This document shows positions 25,922 through 35,442 of a stretch of DNA of 64,000 bases, piece by piece. The stretch is from contig NZ_FLLQ01000002.1 in the NCBI RefSeq assembly GCF_900088415.1, forward strand, positions 186,001 to 250,000. Direction: 5' to 3'. Numbering within the stretch: position 1 is the first letter of the stretch; each line of letters begins with the position of its first letter. Source of the stretch: Vibrio mediterranei. Its GTDB lineage: Bacteria > Pseudomonadota > Gammaproteobacteria > Enterobacterales > Vibrionaceae. The position numbers and the translations under genes were made by a program. Below the pieces are notes generated by a model that was not told the origin of the DNA, did no database searches, and saw nothing but the letters and a program-made list of their open reading frames with translations.

Positions 25922-27112
25922 ATGTTTGAAAAAGTTGTTGCAGCACCCGCCGATCCAATCCTTGGTCTTACAGAAGAGTTTAAAAAAGACACTCGCGCAG
26001 AGAAAATTAACCTAGGTGTTGGTATCTATAAGAATGAACAAGGTGAAACTCCCGTTCTAGCGACTGTTAAGAAAGCAGAAGCGGCACTGCTGGAGACTGA
26101 GAAAACCAAATCTTATCTAACGATTGAAGGGACAGCTGAATACGGTCTAGCTGTTCAAAAACTGCTTTTCGGCGCTGATTCAGAGATCGTTGCCGAAAAA
26201 CGTGCCAAAACAGCTCAAGCTCCAGGTGGTACTGGCGCACTTCGTGTTGCTGGTGAGTTCATCAAGCGTCAGCTTGGTGAAGTGAAGATTTGGATCAGCA
26301 ACCCTACTTGGGCGAACCATAATGGCGTATTTAGCGCTGCAGGTATCGAAACCGCTCAATATCGTTACTACGACGCTGAAACTAAAGATAAAGACTTTGC
26401 AGGCATGGTTGCAGATCTTGAACAAGCGTCAGCTGGCGACATTGTGTTGCTACACGGTTGCTGCCATAACCCAACAGGCATCGATCCTACTGCCGATGAG
26501 TGGGACCAATTAGCTAAACTTGTTGCAGAAAAAGGCTTAATCCCATTATTTGACTTTGCTTATCAAGGCTTTGCTAAAGGTGTAGAAGAAGACGCTCAAG
26601 GTCTACGTGCGTTCGCTAAACACAACAAAGAGATTCTAGTGGCAAGCTCTTTCTCTAAGAACTTTGGTCTATATAACGAGCGTGTTGGTGCGTTCACATT
26701 GGTTGCGACTTCAGAAGAAGTAGCAACTACGGCTTTCTCTCAAGTTAAGAGCATCATTCGTTCAATCTACTCTAACCCACCAGCGCACGGTTCTGCAGTA
26801 GTCACTCACATTCTAAATGACCAAGCATTGCGCGCAGAATGGGAACAAGAAGTGGCAGAAATGCGCGACCGTATCCAAGAAATGCGTGAACTATTCGTTG
26901 AAACTCTTAAAGCTGAAGGCGTAGATGCAGACTTTAGCTTCATCGAGCGCCAAAATGGCATGTTCTCTTTCTCAGGCTTGACTAAAGAGCAAGTTAACCG
27001 CTTAAAAGAAGAGTTCGGTATTTACATCGTTGGTTCTGGACGTATCAGTGTTGCTGGTATGACAAAGTCAAACATGGGTCCACTATGTAAAGGTATCGCC
27101 GCAGTTCTATAA
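25922..27112 (+). CDS. aspC: Aspartate / aromatic amino acid aminotransferase
   Basis: PLP-dependent transaminase of fold type I, subgroup I-alpha (AspC/TyrB type), 396 residues as expected. The PLP lysine lies in [29 protein letters not shown] and [11 protein letters not shown] are the conserved cofactor-binding segments, and GRISVAGM near the C-terminus contains the substrate-carboxylate arginine. It interconverts aspartate or aromatic amino acids with their 2-oxo acids. I start at MFEKVV (25922); upstream in-frame residues look non-coding. The position near asnS parallels E. coli aspC. The symbol could equally be tyrB by specificity. Confidence 0.93.
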   Translation: MFEKVVAAPADPILGLTEEFKKDTRAEKINLGVGIYKNEQGETPVLATVKKAEAALLETEKTKSYLTIEGTAEYGLAVQKLLFGADSEIVAEKRAKTAQAPGGTGALRVAGEFIKRQLGEVKIWISNPTWANHNGVFSAAGIETAQYRYYDAETKDKDFAGMVADLEQASAGDIVLLHGCCHNPTGIDPTADEWDQLAKLVAEKGLIPLFDFAYQGFAKGVEEDAQGLRAFAKHNKEILVASSFSKNFGLYNERVGAFTLVATSEEVATTAFSQVKSIIRSIYSNPPAHGSAVVTHILNDQALRAEWEQEVAEMRDRIQEMRELFVETLKAEGVDADFSFIERQNGMFSFSGLTKEQVNRLKEEFGIYIVGSGRISVAGMTKSNMGPLCKGIAAVL

Positions 27113-27174
27113 GCTCTAGCTCATAGAATCAAGACGTTAGCATTGAACAAATGCAGCTATAAGGCATAAATAAT

Positions 27175-27199
27175 AGGTCAGCTTCGGCTGACCTTTTTT
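27175..27199 (+). terminator. aspC terminator
   Basis: An 8-bp stem (27175-27182 with 27187-27194) closed by a TTCG tetraloop and followed by T5-6. Confidence 0.93.
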
Positions 27200-27246
27200 G
27201 TATCTGCGTGTAGTATTAAAGCATTGACCGACAGCTAAGGCCGCAC

Positions 27247-29136
27247 ATGGACGCAGAAATCTTGGAAATTCAAAACTTCCTAGCCTCCCACCCTCCTTTT
27301 GACGAACTTCCAGAAGAGACCGTACTTTATGTCTCTCAACATATGGAAATCGCTTACTACCGACAAGATACCCCCATCATCCACTTTGGTGATGATATTC
27401 ACGACCTTTATATGGTTCGCAGCGGTGTGGTTGAAATCTACCGTCGAAAAGGAGAGCTCTACAATCGCCTAGATGAGGGAGACCTATTTGGGCAGATGGG
27501 ACTGCTAACCAACAACAAAGTCCGTTTTCCTGCAAAAGCTGTCGAAGACACGTTAGTTTACTGCTTGTCAGCCGAGATCTTCCAAGAGCTCTATGACGGC
27601 TTCGACTCATTTGCTGATTTTGTAGAAGTAGAGGATACGGTACGTCTACGCCAAGCGGTATCCAACAACACCAATGAGAATGACCTGACCACATCCAAAG
27701 TAAGAACTTTACTAACGCGTGACGCTCCAACTATTGAGCGTTCCAGTACCATTCAAAACGCTGCACGATTAATGGCGGACGAACAAGTATCATCGTTACT
27801 GATCATTGACCCAGAAATTGTAGACAATGATGAGGAAGACACTTCTCCGGTCCTCGGTATTATCACTGATCGGGACCTATGTACTCGTGTGCTAGCAGAG
27901 AGCCTTGACCCACAAGATGAAGTGGGTAGCGTGATGTCTACAGATGTGATTTCTCTCGACCACAATGCTTATGTTTACGAAGCCATGCTTACCATGCTTC
28001 GTTATAACGTGCATCACTTACCGGTACTCAAAAACAAACAGCCTATCGGCATCATAGAAACTACCGATATCGTCCGTTACGAATCGCAGAACTCGTTACT
28101 ACTGGTAAGCAGTATTTTCCAACAACAGTCCGTTGAAGAGCTTAAATCGCTCTCCGAACAAGTTGGAGACAGCTTTGTCCGTTTAGTTAACGAAGATGCT
28201 AATGCTCACATGGTAGGAACCGCCATGTCGGTCATTGGCCGAAGCTTTAAGCAGCGCATAATTGAACTTGCAGAAGAAGAACTCGGAAGTGCGCCTATCC
28301 CATACTGCTTCTTAGCACTTGGCTCAATGGGACGAGACGAACAACTTGTCGTCACAGACCAGGATAACGCCATTATTCTTGATGACAGCTACGATGAGAA
28401 GAAACATGGGAAGTACTTCGAAGCCTTTGCTAAGTTCATTTGTGATGCTCTGGCAGACTGTGGGTACAGTTACTGCACGGGTGACATCATGGCCACCAAT
28501 CCGGAATGGCGCATGACTCGCAAAGAGTGGGAAGCGTGTTTCTCTGATTGGATTGATGATCCTAACCCGAAAGCCCTGTTGAATGCATCGATCTTCTTTG
28601 ACCTCGATGGTGTGTACGGCAAGTTGAAATGGGCCGAGCAACTAAATAGCTTTATTGTCCGTCGTGCCCGTCGTAACAACCGATTCCTTGCTTGTTTGGC
28701 ACGAAATGCCTTAAACCGAAAACCACCTCTCGGTTTCTTTAAAGATTTTGTGATGGAAAAAGATGGTCAACATAACAACTCCATCAACCTCAAACGTCGT
28801 GGTACTGCACCTTTGGTCGACCTAATTCGAGTACACGCGTTGGCGGTAGGTTCTCGCTCTACTAATTCATTTGAACGACTGGACGACATTCATGAAGCGG
28901 GAATATTACCCAAAGGCCGTGCCCGAGATCTCAAAGACGCGCTTGAGTTTATCTCTATGGTACGCATTAGCCACCAAGCTATCGACGTAGAGCAAGGAAT
29001 AGAACCAGATAACAATATCGAGCCTGAAAATCTTTCTGACTTTGAGCGTCGAAACTTAAAAGACGCGTTCCAAATCTTAAGTAACGGTCAAAATTTCCTC
29101 AAATTCCGTTACCAAGCAAATAACGCGTTAAAGTAG
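27247..29136 (+). CDS. cNMP-binding / CBS / DUF294 nucleotidyltransferase-like protein
   Basis: A soluble 629-residue multidomain protein. It has a cyclic-nucleotide-binding (cupin) domain about 10-130, a pair of CBS domains about 150-285, a GlnD-like nucleotidyltransferase domain (DUF294) about 300-450 with FLALGSMGRDEQLVVTDQDN, and a helical DUF294 C-terminal domain. The G-S-x-G-R and D-x-D features look intact, so it may transfer a nucleotide to an unknown target in response to ligands. The adjacent exonuclease gene starts 6 nt after its stop, and this pairing is common in gammaproteobacteria. The substrate is unknown. Confidence 0.88.
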   Translation: MDAEILEIQNFLASHPPFDELPEETVLYVSQHMEIAYYRQDTPIIHFGDDIHDLYMVRSGVVEIYRRKGELYNRLDEGDLFGQMGLLTNNKVRFPAKAVEDTLVYCLSAEIFQELYDGFDSFADFVEVEDTVRLRQAVSNNTNENDLTTSKVRTLLTRDAPTIERSSTIQNAARLMADEQVSSLLIIDPEIVDNDEEDTSPVLGIITDRDLCTRVLAESLDPQDEVGSVMSTDVISLDHNAYVYEAMLTMLRYNVHHLPVLKNKQPIGIIETTDIVRYESQNSLLLVSSIFQQQSVEELKSLSEQVGDSFVRLVNEDANAHMVGTAMSVIGRSFKQRIIELAEEELGSAPIPYCFLALGSMGRDEQLVVTDQDNAIILDDSYDEKKHGKYFEAFAKFICDALADCGYSYCTGDIMATNPEWRMTRKEWEACFSDWIDDPNPKALLNASIFFDLDGVYGKLKWAEQLNSFIVRRARRNNRFLACLARNALNRKPPLGFFKDFVMEKDGQHNNSINLKRRGTAPLVDLIRVHALAVGSRSTNSFERLDDIHEAGILPKGRARDLKDALEFISMVRISHQAIDVEQGIEPDNNIEPENLSDFERRNLKDAFQILSNGQNFLKFRYQANNALK

Positions 29137-29142
29137 GTTCAA

Positions 29143-29862
29143 ATGATTAAGAAATTACTTCAGCCCCCTTCCGTTCAATGGGCAAACAAATTTGCGACCT
29201 TGGCAGAACGAGTTAATGATGAGCGCCTACGCGCATTTTACTCTGCCGGACTGCCTGCTGCAGACACGCCATTGAATGAGTTAGAGTTCGTTGCATTGGA
29301 TTTCGAAACCACTGGACTAAATCCGGACAAAGACGGAATTCTCTCGATCGGTTTAGTGCCGTTTAACGCGTCTCGTATTCGTCTCAAGCAAGCAGCGCAT
29401 TGGACCATCAGACCCAAAGCTAAGCTTGAGGAAGAATCCGTTGTCATTCACGGGATTACTCACAACGACATTCTTGATGCCCCAACATTGGATGAAGTAT
29501 TGGGCGATGTCCTTTCAGCGCTAGCGGGAAAAATTATCGTGGTCCATTATCGACCCATTGAGAGAGGCTTTCTAAATAGTGCGCTTAAGCGAATGATTGG
29601 AGAAGGCATTGAGTTTCCGGTTGTCGATACCATGCAAATCGAATCGGATTATCAATCGCGCCTGACCGGAGGCATTATTAATAAACTGAAAGGGAAACGA
29701 GCAGACTCTGTGAGACTTGGTCAAAGCCGACGTCGATATGGTTTACCTGATTACCCACCTCATCATGCGCTGACCGATGCCATCGCGACAGCAGAACTTT
29801 TGCAAGCTCAGCTTGCTTATCATTTCGAAGGCAAACATACGATTAGCGAGATTTGGCTATAA
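29143..29862 (+). CDS. DEDDh 3'-5' exonuclease (DnaQ-like)
   Basis: A 239-residue exonuclease of the DNA polymerase III epsilon-like superfamily. Exo I is FVALDFETTGLNPDKDGILS (D and E metal ligands). Exo III-epsilon is HHALTDAIATAE (catalytic H and D). Its length and its partnership with the cNMP/CBS/DUF294 gene distinguish it from the replicative DnaQ. It is probably co-transcribed with that gene, 6 nt apart. The substrate is not known from sequence. Confidence 0.88.
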   Translation: MIKKLLQPPSVQWANKFATLAERVNDERLRAFYSAGLPAADTPLNELEFVALDFETTGLNPDKDGILSIGLVPFNASRIRLKQAAHWTIRPKAKLEEESVVIHGITHNDILDAPTLDEVLGDVLSALAGKIIVVHYRPIERGFLNSALKRMIGEGIEFPVVDTMQIESDYQSRLTGGIINKLKGKRADSVRLGQSRRRYGLPDYPPHHALTDAIATAELLQAQLAYHFEGKHTISEIWL

Positions 29863-29869
29863 CTTTGCA

Positions 29870-29901
29870 TTCCCCTCTGACCACGTTTGGTCAGAGGGGA
29901 A
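29870..29901. terminator. Long hairpin between convergent genes
   Basis: A 14-bp perfect stem (29870-29883 with 29888-29901) and a 4-nt loop lie between the exonuclease and the minus-strand chemoreceptor. Neither side has a good T-run, so termination may rely on stem strength or the hairpin may protect a 3' end. Confidence 0.65.
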
Positions 29902-29907
29902 ATAAGA

Positions 29908-31791
29908 TTAGATCTTAAAGCGACCAATCTCTTTCTCTAGTTTCTGAGATAAATTAGATAGGTCAACGGCTTGCTGTGCAGCTTCCTGAGCTTCTTCAGC
30001 TAACTCATCAGACACATCACGTATACCTTGGGTATTTCGAGTGATTTCAGAGGTCACAGACGCTTGTTCTTCCGCTGCCGTAGCTATTTGAGCAGCCATA
30101 TCACTGATTTGTTCAACAGCCGCATGAATTTGCGTTAGGCTCGCTGCAGCACAGTTCGCATCGTCAACACTAGTGTCAGCCAGTTTTCGACTATCGTTCA
30201 TAATACCCACCGCTTTTGCAGTGGTTGCTTGCAAGGTTTCAATCGTACTTTGAATTTCTTGAGTCGACGCATGAGTACGCTGACTAAGCACACGAACCTC
30301 ATCCGCAACAACCGCAAAACCACGACCCTGCTCTCCTGCACGTGCTGCTTCAATTGCTGCATTAAGAGCGAGCAAGTTCGTTTGTTCAGCGATGTCTTGA
30401 ATAGTCGAAAGAATGGTATTGATGCTATTACCGTGCGTCTCAAGCTCTTGAATTACGCCTGTCGCCACTTGAACTTCTGCCGCCAGATTTTGAATAGAGC
30501 CTTGAGTTTGAGAAACTTGGCCAGCACCGTGATTACTCGCACCAACCGCTTCTGACGAATTAGATGCTGTCATGTCGGCATTACTTGCGATTTCTTGAGT
30601 GGCCGCAGCCATCTCGTTAATCGCTGTCGCAACCATGTTGATTTCATCTTGCTGTGTTTGAATACGCTGGCTACGCACTCGGGCATGCGTTGCCGTATCT
30701 TTAGCTTGCTCCGATAGAGCCAATGATACATCTTTCAGGTGCATGACCGTTTCATGCATATAGCTGACGAACGTATTGAAGTTTCTCGCCAACTGCCCTA
30801 CTTCATCTTTACTACGTGGTTCTAAACGCTGAGTTAGGTCACCTTCACCAGAAGCAATCTCTTTCAATGCTTTTGACACGCGCGCGAGGTCATTCACTAA
30901 GAAACTCATCAACCACGACGCTACAATACCCACCAGAATAAGAATAATCAGAGAGGTAATAACCAGTTGAGTTAATGCCGTTTTGTGACCCGCTAGTTCT
31001 GTCGCCTTATCAAGTTCCACCGCAAACACCCAGTTTGTTCCGGGAACCTTCGAGAAGAACATCAACTTCTCTGTACCGTTTAGTTTAAGCTCCAACATTG
31101 AGTTATCGGACGCTTTTTGCTGAATAGTTTGGATATTAAAACTCTGACCCAATGCCGTCACAGGCTTTAGAAGTAGCGATTTGTTAGGGTGCGCTAAGAA
31201 AGTGCCATTAGTCAGATCAATGAGCATTGCTGTCGCATTATTACCGACGTTTAAGCTGATTACATCGTTAACTAATTGGTCAATGAGAACATCAGCCCCA
31301 ACGACCCCCATAAGTTGGCCGTGCTGTTTTACTGGCTCTGCAATTGTCACCAATAGTGCATTGGTAATGGCATCTTGATAGGCCTCAGTAATAATCTGTT
31401 TATTCGCAGCTTGAGCCTCTTGATACCAAGGACGGGTGCGAGGATCGTAATCAGCACGATTACGCTCAGGGTGAGAGCGGAACATTTCGCCAGTTGGAGT
31501 GCCAAAGAAAATGTCGTCAAAGCCACCCGCGATGCGAGCTTGCTGTAAATATGGAACTTTATCCTCTTGATCAACAAAACCGTTGAACGCAGTGGCGATA
31601 GTTTTGCGAATATCGACCCAGTTTTTAATGCCTTCTACAGCAGCGTATGAGACGTTGTTCGCACGTGCACTGATTGCAGCATTAGTTTGCGAGGATAATT
31701 GATTAGCGGCAAGAATGGTCAACGCGACCGCCATGAGCACCACCGCACTGAGTGTGGCAGCAATAAGCTTTTGTCTTAATGATAAGTTCAT
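29908..31791 (-). CDS. Methyl-accepting chemotaxis protein with Cache sensor
   Basis: A 627-residue transmembrane chemoreceptor. TM1 lies about 9-29, a periplasmic double-Cache domain about 35-270 ([20 protein letters not shown] and PWYQEA are typical dCache_1 sequence), TM2 about 275-298, HAMP to about 350, then the signalling domain with [20 protein letters not shown]. dCache receptors usually bind amino acids, organic acids or amines. The ligand cannot be assigned here. No C-terminal docking pentapeptide is seen. Transcribed alone. Confidence 0.93.
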   Translation of the reverse strand: MNLSLRQKLIAATLSAVVLMAVALTILAANQLSSQTNAAISARANNVSYAAVEGIKNWVDIRKTIATAFNGFVDQEDKVPYLQQARIAGGFDDIFFGTPTGEMFRSHPERNRADYDPRTRPWYQEAQAANKQIITEAYQDAITNALLVTIAEPVKQHGQLMGVVGADVLIDQLVNDVISLNVGNNATAMLIDLTNGTFLAHPNKSLLLKPVTALGQSFNIQTIQQKASDNSMLELKLNGTEKLMFFSKVPGTNWVFAVELDKATELAGHKTALTQLVITSLIILILVGIVASWLMSFLVNDLARVSKALKEIASGEGDLTQRLEPRSKDEVGQLARNFNTFVSYMHETVMHLKDVSLALSEQAKDTATHARVRSQRIQTQQDEINMVATAINEMAAATQEIASNADMTASNSSEAVGASNHGAGQVSQTQGSIQNLAAEVQVATGVIQELETHGNSINTILSTIQDIAEQTNLLALNAAIEAARAGEQGRGFAVVADEVRVLSQRTHASTQEIQSTIETLQATTAKAVGIMNDSRKLADTSVDDANCAAASLTQIHAAVEQISDMAAQIATAAEEQASVTSEITRNTQGIRDVSDELAEEAQEAAQQAVDLSNLSQKLEKEIGRFKI

Positions 31792-32194
31792 AGTTTATTA
31801 TTCTGTCTTTTTCGGATTTTGGTTGTTATTTTTATTGTTAACCACTACGTGGCGTGCGAATAATATACATATTCAGCAGCAAAATCGAGCGCCAATATAT
31901 TGACTTATAAGCATTTTGTAGTGACATTTCATTGACCCCACTAATTTTACAAACAATGTTTTTATTTGTATTATGCTGGAGATTTAATCAACTCCACTAT
32001 AATCGGCTGATCACTCCATTTCTTTAGGGCTCGACATGTTAAAGATCTACCAAAGACAATATGCAGTTGTCGAGGCCATTGCCTACTTGAAGCAACCTCA
32101 CATTCATTAGCTAATGTTGACTTTTGTGCTGACAGCACTCAAAAACTCGCGAGAATTTCTCAACATTCACTTTGGCTAATTTTAGAGGTTCACT
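31792..32194. other. Divergent intergenic region, chemoreceptor / acetyltransferase
   Basis: This 403-nt gap must hold promoters for both flanking genes. It contains a short frame at 32036-32110 (MLKIYQRQYAVVEAIAYLKQ..., 24 codons) preceded by AGGG, which might be a leader peptide for the acetyltransferase, but evidence is weak. Nothing else was recognised. Confidence 0.4.
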
Positions 32195-32827
32195 ATGAAC
32201 TCCAAACATTGGACTCGGTTTGAACTACTCCATCAAACTGTGACTAACCCTAATATCCACGTTAAAGGTACGCATAGTTATTACAGCGACGCTTACGACA
32301 ATGGTTTCGAGTCGTCTGTCGTCCGCTACCTGCATGGCGACGAGCAAACTCGACATAAGTCGCCGCCATGGGACATTGACCAACTATATATAGGCGATTA
32401 TGTCTGTATCGGAGCGGAAGCAGTAATACTTATGGGTGGCAACCACACTCATCGACTCGATTGGTTTTCACTCTATCCATTTTTGGACAATGTCGAACAA
32501 GCTTATCAATCGAAAGGCGATACCATTATTTCTGATGGTGCATGGATTGGCATGCGAGCGATGCTCATGCCAGGAGTGTCTATTGGTGAAGGTGCAGTAG
32601 TTGCGGCGAATAGCGTGGTGACGAAAGATGTAGCGCCTTATTCCATTGTTGGCGGTAACCCAGCAAAGGTCATTAAGCATAGGTTTGATGCCGACAGCAT
32701 AAAGCGTTTGCTAACACTCAATATCTATCAATGGAGTGAAGAAAAATTCGAGGCGCTACGACACCTCATTAGCGCCAGCGATATCGATGCACTTGAAAGT
32801 GCTCACACACTCTATGAAAGCCGTTAA
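32195..32827 (+). CDS. CatB-like xenobiotic O-acetyltransferase (hexapeptide repeat)
   Basis: A 210-residue left-handed beta-helix acetyltransferase of the type B chloramphenicol acetyltransferase (XAT) family. Features are YYSDAYDNGFE near the N-terminus, the active-site histidine region GGNHTHRLDWFSLYPF near residue 80, hexapeptide-repeat sequence (IISDGAWIGMRAMLMPGVSI), and the C-terminal YSIVGGNPAKVIKHRF. It transfers acetyl from acetyl-CoA to a hydroxyl. Chromosomal Vibrio homologues include chloramphenicol-acetylating enzymes, but the substrate here is unproven. A GAGG ribosome-binding site precedes the ATG. Monocistronic with a strong terminator. Confidence 0.87.
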   Translation: MNSKHWTRFELLHQTVTNPNIHVKGTHSYYSDAYDNGFESSVVRYLHGDEQTRHKSPPWDIDQLYIGDYVCIGAEAVILMGGNHTHRLDWFSLYPFLDNVEQAYQSKGDTIISDGAWIGMRAMLMPGVSIGEGAVVAANSVVTKDVAPYSIVGGNPAKVIKHRFDADSIKRLLTLNIYQWSEEKFEALRHLISASDIDALESAHTLYESR

Positions 32828-32858
32828 TAGCAATCATAATTTGAACATCGATAAACAA

Positions 32859-32884
32859 AAAGAGCGGCTAATTAGCCGCTCTTT
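32859..32884. terminator. Bidirectional terminator, acetyltransferase / BCCT
   Basis: A perfect 13-bp palindromic stem (32859-32871 with 32872-32884) flanked by A-run and T-run between convergent genes. Confidence 0.85.
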
Positions 32885-32904
32885 CTTATCTGCTCAGATT
32901 GCAA

Positions 32905-34476
32905 TCAGTATTTTTCAGTTCTCATACCAAGCAATAGGCTCACACACATCATCAGCAAAATGATGGTGAACGGTAATGCAGATGAAATCGCACCGGCTTG
33001 CAGTGCTGCAATCGCCTCATTACCACCAATCCAAAGTAGCGCAACTGCGATAGCACCTTCCATAAACGCCCAGAATACGCGCTGAATAACTGGTGCATCG
33101 ACTTTACCGCCCGCTGTAATACTATCGATTACCAAAGAGCCTGAGTCTGACGACGTAATAAAGAACACCAAAACAAGCACAACAGCAACGATAGAGAGCA
33201 TCGTACCCATAGGCAATTCATCGAACATTTCAAACATCGCCAATGGAACATCACCTAAGCCATTGGTACCCAGTGAGCCAACTTGATTAATCACTTGATC
33301 AATAGCCATGCCACCAAATACTGACATCCACACCACGGTCACTGCGGTCGGTACGATAAGTACAGCTGTAATAAATTGGCGAACAGTACGACCTTTAGAT
33401 ACACGCGCGATAAACATACCTACGAATGGGGACCATGAAATCCACCACGCCCAGTAGAACACAGTCCAACCGTGCATCCATACTTCATCTTCGCGTCCAT
33501 GAGGGTTGCTTAGTGGAATAATGTTCTTAATATACGCAAACAACGTCTCAGGAATCGCGGCAAATGTAACGGCATAACCAATAAAAGCAACTAATATAAG
33601 CAACAAGAAGGCGATGATCATGTTGATATTACTAATAACCTTAACACCGCCATCAATACCGCGTAATACGGAAACAACCGCTAATAATGTTACGACCGCA
33701 ATAACGACTATTTGCAAAGTCATTCCTGACTCAACACCAAACACGTGATGAATACCGCTCGCTGCTTGTTGCGCACCTAAACCAAGAGATGTTGCTAAGC
33801 CGAACAATGTCGCCAATACCGCAAGAATATCAACGATGTGACCTGCCCAACCCCAAGCTCTGTCGCCAAGAATCGGATAGAAAATTGAACGCATCGACAA
33901 AGGTAAACCTTTGTTGTAGGCAAAAAAGGCAAGTGAAAGAGCAACAACGCCGTAGATTGCCCATGGGTGTAGACCCCAATGGAACATAGTAGCACCCATT
34001 GCAAGCTCTCTTGCCGCCGCAGTGTTTGGCTCTACACCTAGTGGAGTTTCAAACCAGCCAGTAAAGTAAGCCACGGGCTCAGCTACACTCCAGAACATTA
34101 AACCAATACCCATACCAGCAGCGAACAACATGGCAAGCCATGACATAAACGAATAATCCGCGACCGCATCTTTACCACCAAGGCGGATTTTACCGTATGG
34201 AGACACTATCAATGCTAGGCAGAAAACAACAAATATGTTCCCAGACCACATGAATAGCCAATCAAATTTATCAATGATTGCTAGTTTGATACCATCAAGA
34301 GCAGATTTTGCCGTATCCGCATCAACAATGACGGTTAGTAAGAGAAGCAGTGCAATAAATCCCGCACTAATCCCGAAGACAGGGTTGTGAACATCAAACC
34401 CCCATTTCTGGACATTATCTTGCCCAATAGTGTAGTCAGTACTATCAATACTGTACTTATCAATACCCTTTGTCAT
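32905..34476 (-). CDS. BCCT-family osmolyte (glycine betaine) transporter
   Basis: A 523-residue inner-membrane transporter with 12 predicted helices. The BCCT signature is clear: GMGIGLMFWSVAEPVAYF near residue 120, MFHWGLHPWAIYG, and the tryptophan-rich FYWAWWISWSPFVGMFIARV near 370. It imports betaine-type compatible solutes during osmotic stress. Its neighbour is cosR, the regulator that represses osmolyte genes in Vibrio, which points to the BccT3/OpuD-type member. An AGAGGA ribosome-binding site lies before the ATG. The 295-nt upstream gap is its promoter region. Confidence 0.9.
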   Translation of the reverse strand: MTKGIDKYSIDSTDYTIGQDNVQKWGFDVHNPVFGISAGFIALLLLLTVIVDADTAKSALDGIKLAIIDKFDWLFMWSGNIFVVFCLALIVSPYGKIRLGGKDAVADYSFMSWLAMLFAAGMGIGLMFWSVAEPVAYFTGWFETPLGVEPNTAAARELAMGATMFHWGLHPWAIYGVVALSLAFFAYNKGLPLSMRSIFYPILGDRAWGWAGHIVDILAVLATLFGLATSLGLGAQQAASGIHHVFGVESGMTLQIVVIAVVTLLAVVSVLRGIDGGVKVISNINMIIAFLLLILVAFIGYAVTFAAIPETLFAYIKNIIPLSNPHGREDEVWMHGWTVFYWAWWISWSPFVGMFIARVSKGRTVRQFITAVLIVPTAVTVVWMSVFGGMAIDQVINQVGSLGTNGLGDVPLAMFEMFDELPMGTMLSIVAVVLVLVFFITSSDSGSLVIDSITAGGKVDAPVIQRVFWAFMEGAIAVALLWIGGNEAIAALQAGAISSALPFTIILLMMCVSLLLGMRTEKY

Positions 34477-34771
34477 TAATCCTCTCTATGACCCATTCCT
34501 TTCAACTCAAAGCATTTTAGGTCAAAACTATGAATGCTGGACTACAACGAACAGCTGACCCTTAACGATATCTGCTTTGCAAACGCTGTATTTTACCAAA
34601 TTATAAGCGGAATTTCACAAAATGTTAGGAAAGTCAGACAATTCGTACCAAATAGAACTGAGACAATTAACAATTAGAACTCGAATTAAATCGGAGTGAG
34701 CGGGAGTTTAAGGGCCAAAATAGGAGAGACATATGGCCCCAAATTGATGAGGCCACTATTCCAATAAAATA

Positions 34772-35248
34772 CTAGTTCTTTGAAATATTACTATCGAGTT
34801 GTAGAACTGGAGACGCGTCAATATCGTCGGCATTCATCATCAACGAAATACGCTGGATCGACGACAGCAATAAAGTTTGCTCCCAACTTTCTAGACGCTG
34901 AAATTTCTGAACGAAGCTATCCTGAAGTGGTAAAGGCGAATCTTTCAATACTTCCTCTCCTTTCTCAGTCAGTGTTGCGTGCACTTTGCGTTTGTCTTGC
35001 TGACTCCGAATACGTTGGACATAATCTTGAGCTTCAAGACGGTCGATGATCGTCGTTGCCGTGGCTTGGCTGATATTGGTTGAGTTTGAAAGTTCACGAA
35101 TTGTCACATCACCCATATCTTTGATAGCTTTCATCAAAATAAGCTGAGGCCCCGTCAAGCCGCACTCTTTCTTAAGCTTTTTAGAGTGTAGGTCAATCGC
35201 GCGGATAATCTGGCGTAACGCCACCAATACTTCTTCGTGTTTTTCCAA
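34772..35248 (-). CDS. cosR: CosR-type MarR-family osmoregulation regulator
   Basis: A 158-residue winged-helix regulator. The recognition region is ATTIIDRLEAQDYVQRIRSQ and the wing is QDKRKVHATLTEKGEE. The N-terminal KHEEVLVALRQIIRAIDLHS and GLTGPQLILMKAI match CosR/EctR1 from Vibrio and halophiles. In V. cholerae and V. parahaemolyticus CosR represses ectoine-synthesis and betaine-transporter genes at low salt, and as I recall it adjoins a BCCT gene, as here. There is no ATG; the frame starts at TTG 35248, which fits the expected N-terminus. Confidence 0.85.
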   Translation of the reverse strand: MEKHEEVLVALRQIIRAIDLHSKKLKKECGLTGPQLILMKAIKDMGDVTIRELSNSTNISQATATTIIDRLEAQDYVQRIRSQQDKRKVHATLTEKGEEVLKDSPLPLQDSFVQKFQRLESWEQTLLLSSIQRISLMMNADDIDASPVLQLDSNISKN

Positions 35249-35400
35249 TTTCCAATCCAGTCTTTCAAAGAGTTAGCGCGCTCTTTATAACAGAACGCGA
35301 AACAGAATGCGTCGTGATTTTAGTAAAAGTCTCAATTGATCACAGCTTTTGTCCACTTAAACAACCTAAACCCTCGCTAAATCTAGCTTCACGCCTATTT

Positions 35401-35419
35401 TATGCTCGTTAGGAGCATA
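35401..35419 (-). terminator. Weak hairpin after the two-component genes
   Basis: A 7-bp stem (35401-35407 with 35413-35419) with a 5-nt loop, followed on the minus strand by an AT-rich stretch. Possible terminator for the response-regulator transcript. Confidence 0.4.
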
Positions 35420-35442
35420 TTAAACCAAGTCGTTTAAGCACC

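Noticed and set aside
32036..32110. 24-codon frame upstream of the acetyltransferase
   Set aside because: An AGGG precedes it but there is no terminator-like or codon-ladder feature to support a leader peptide. Recorded only within the intergenic entry.
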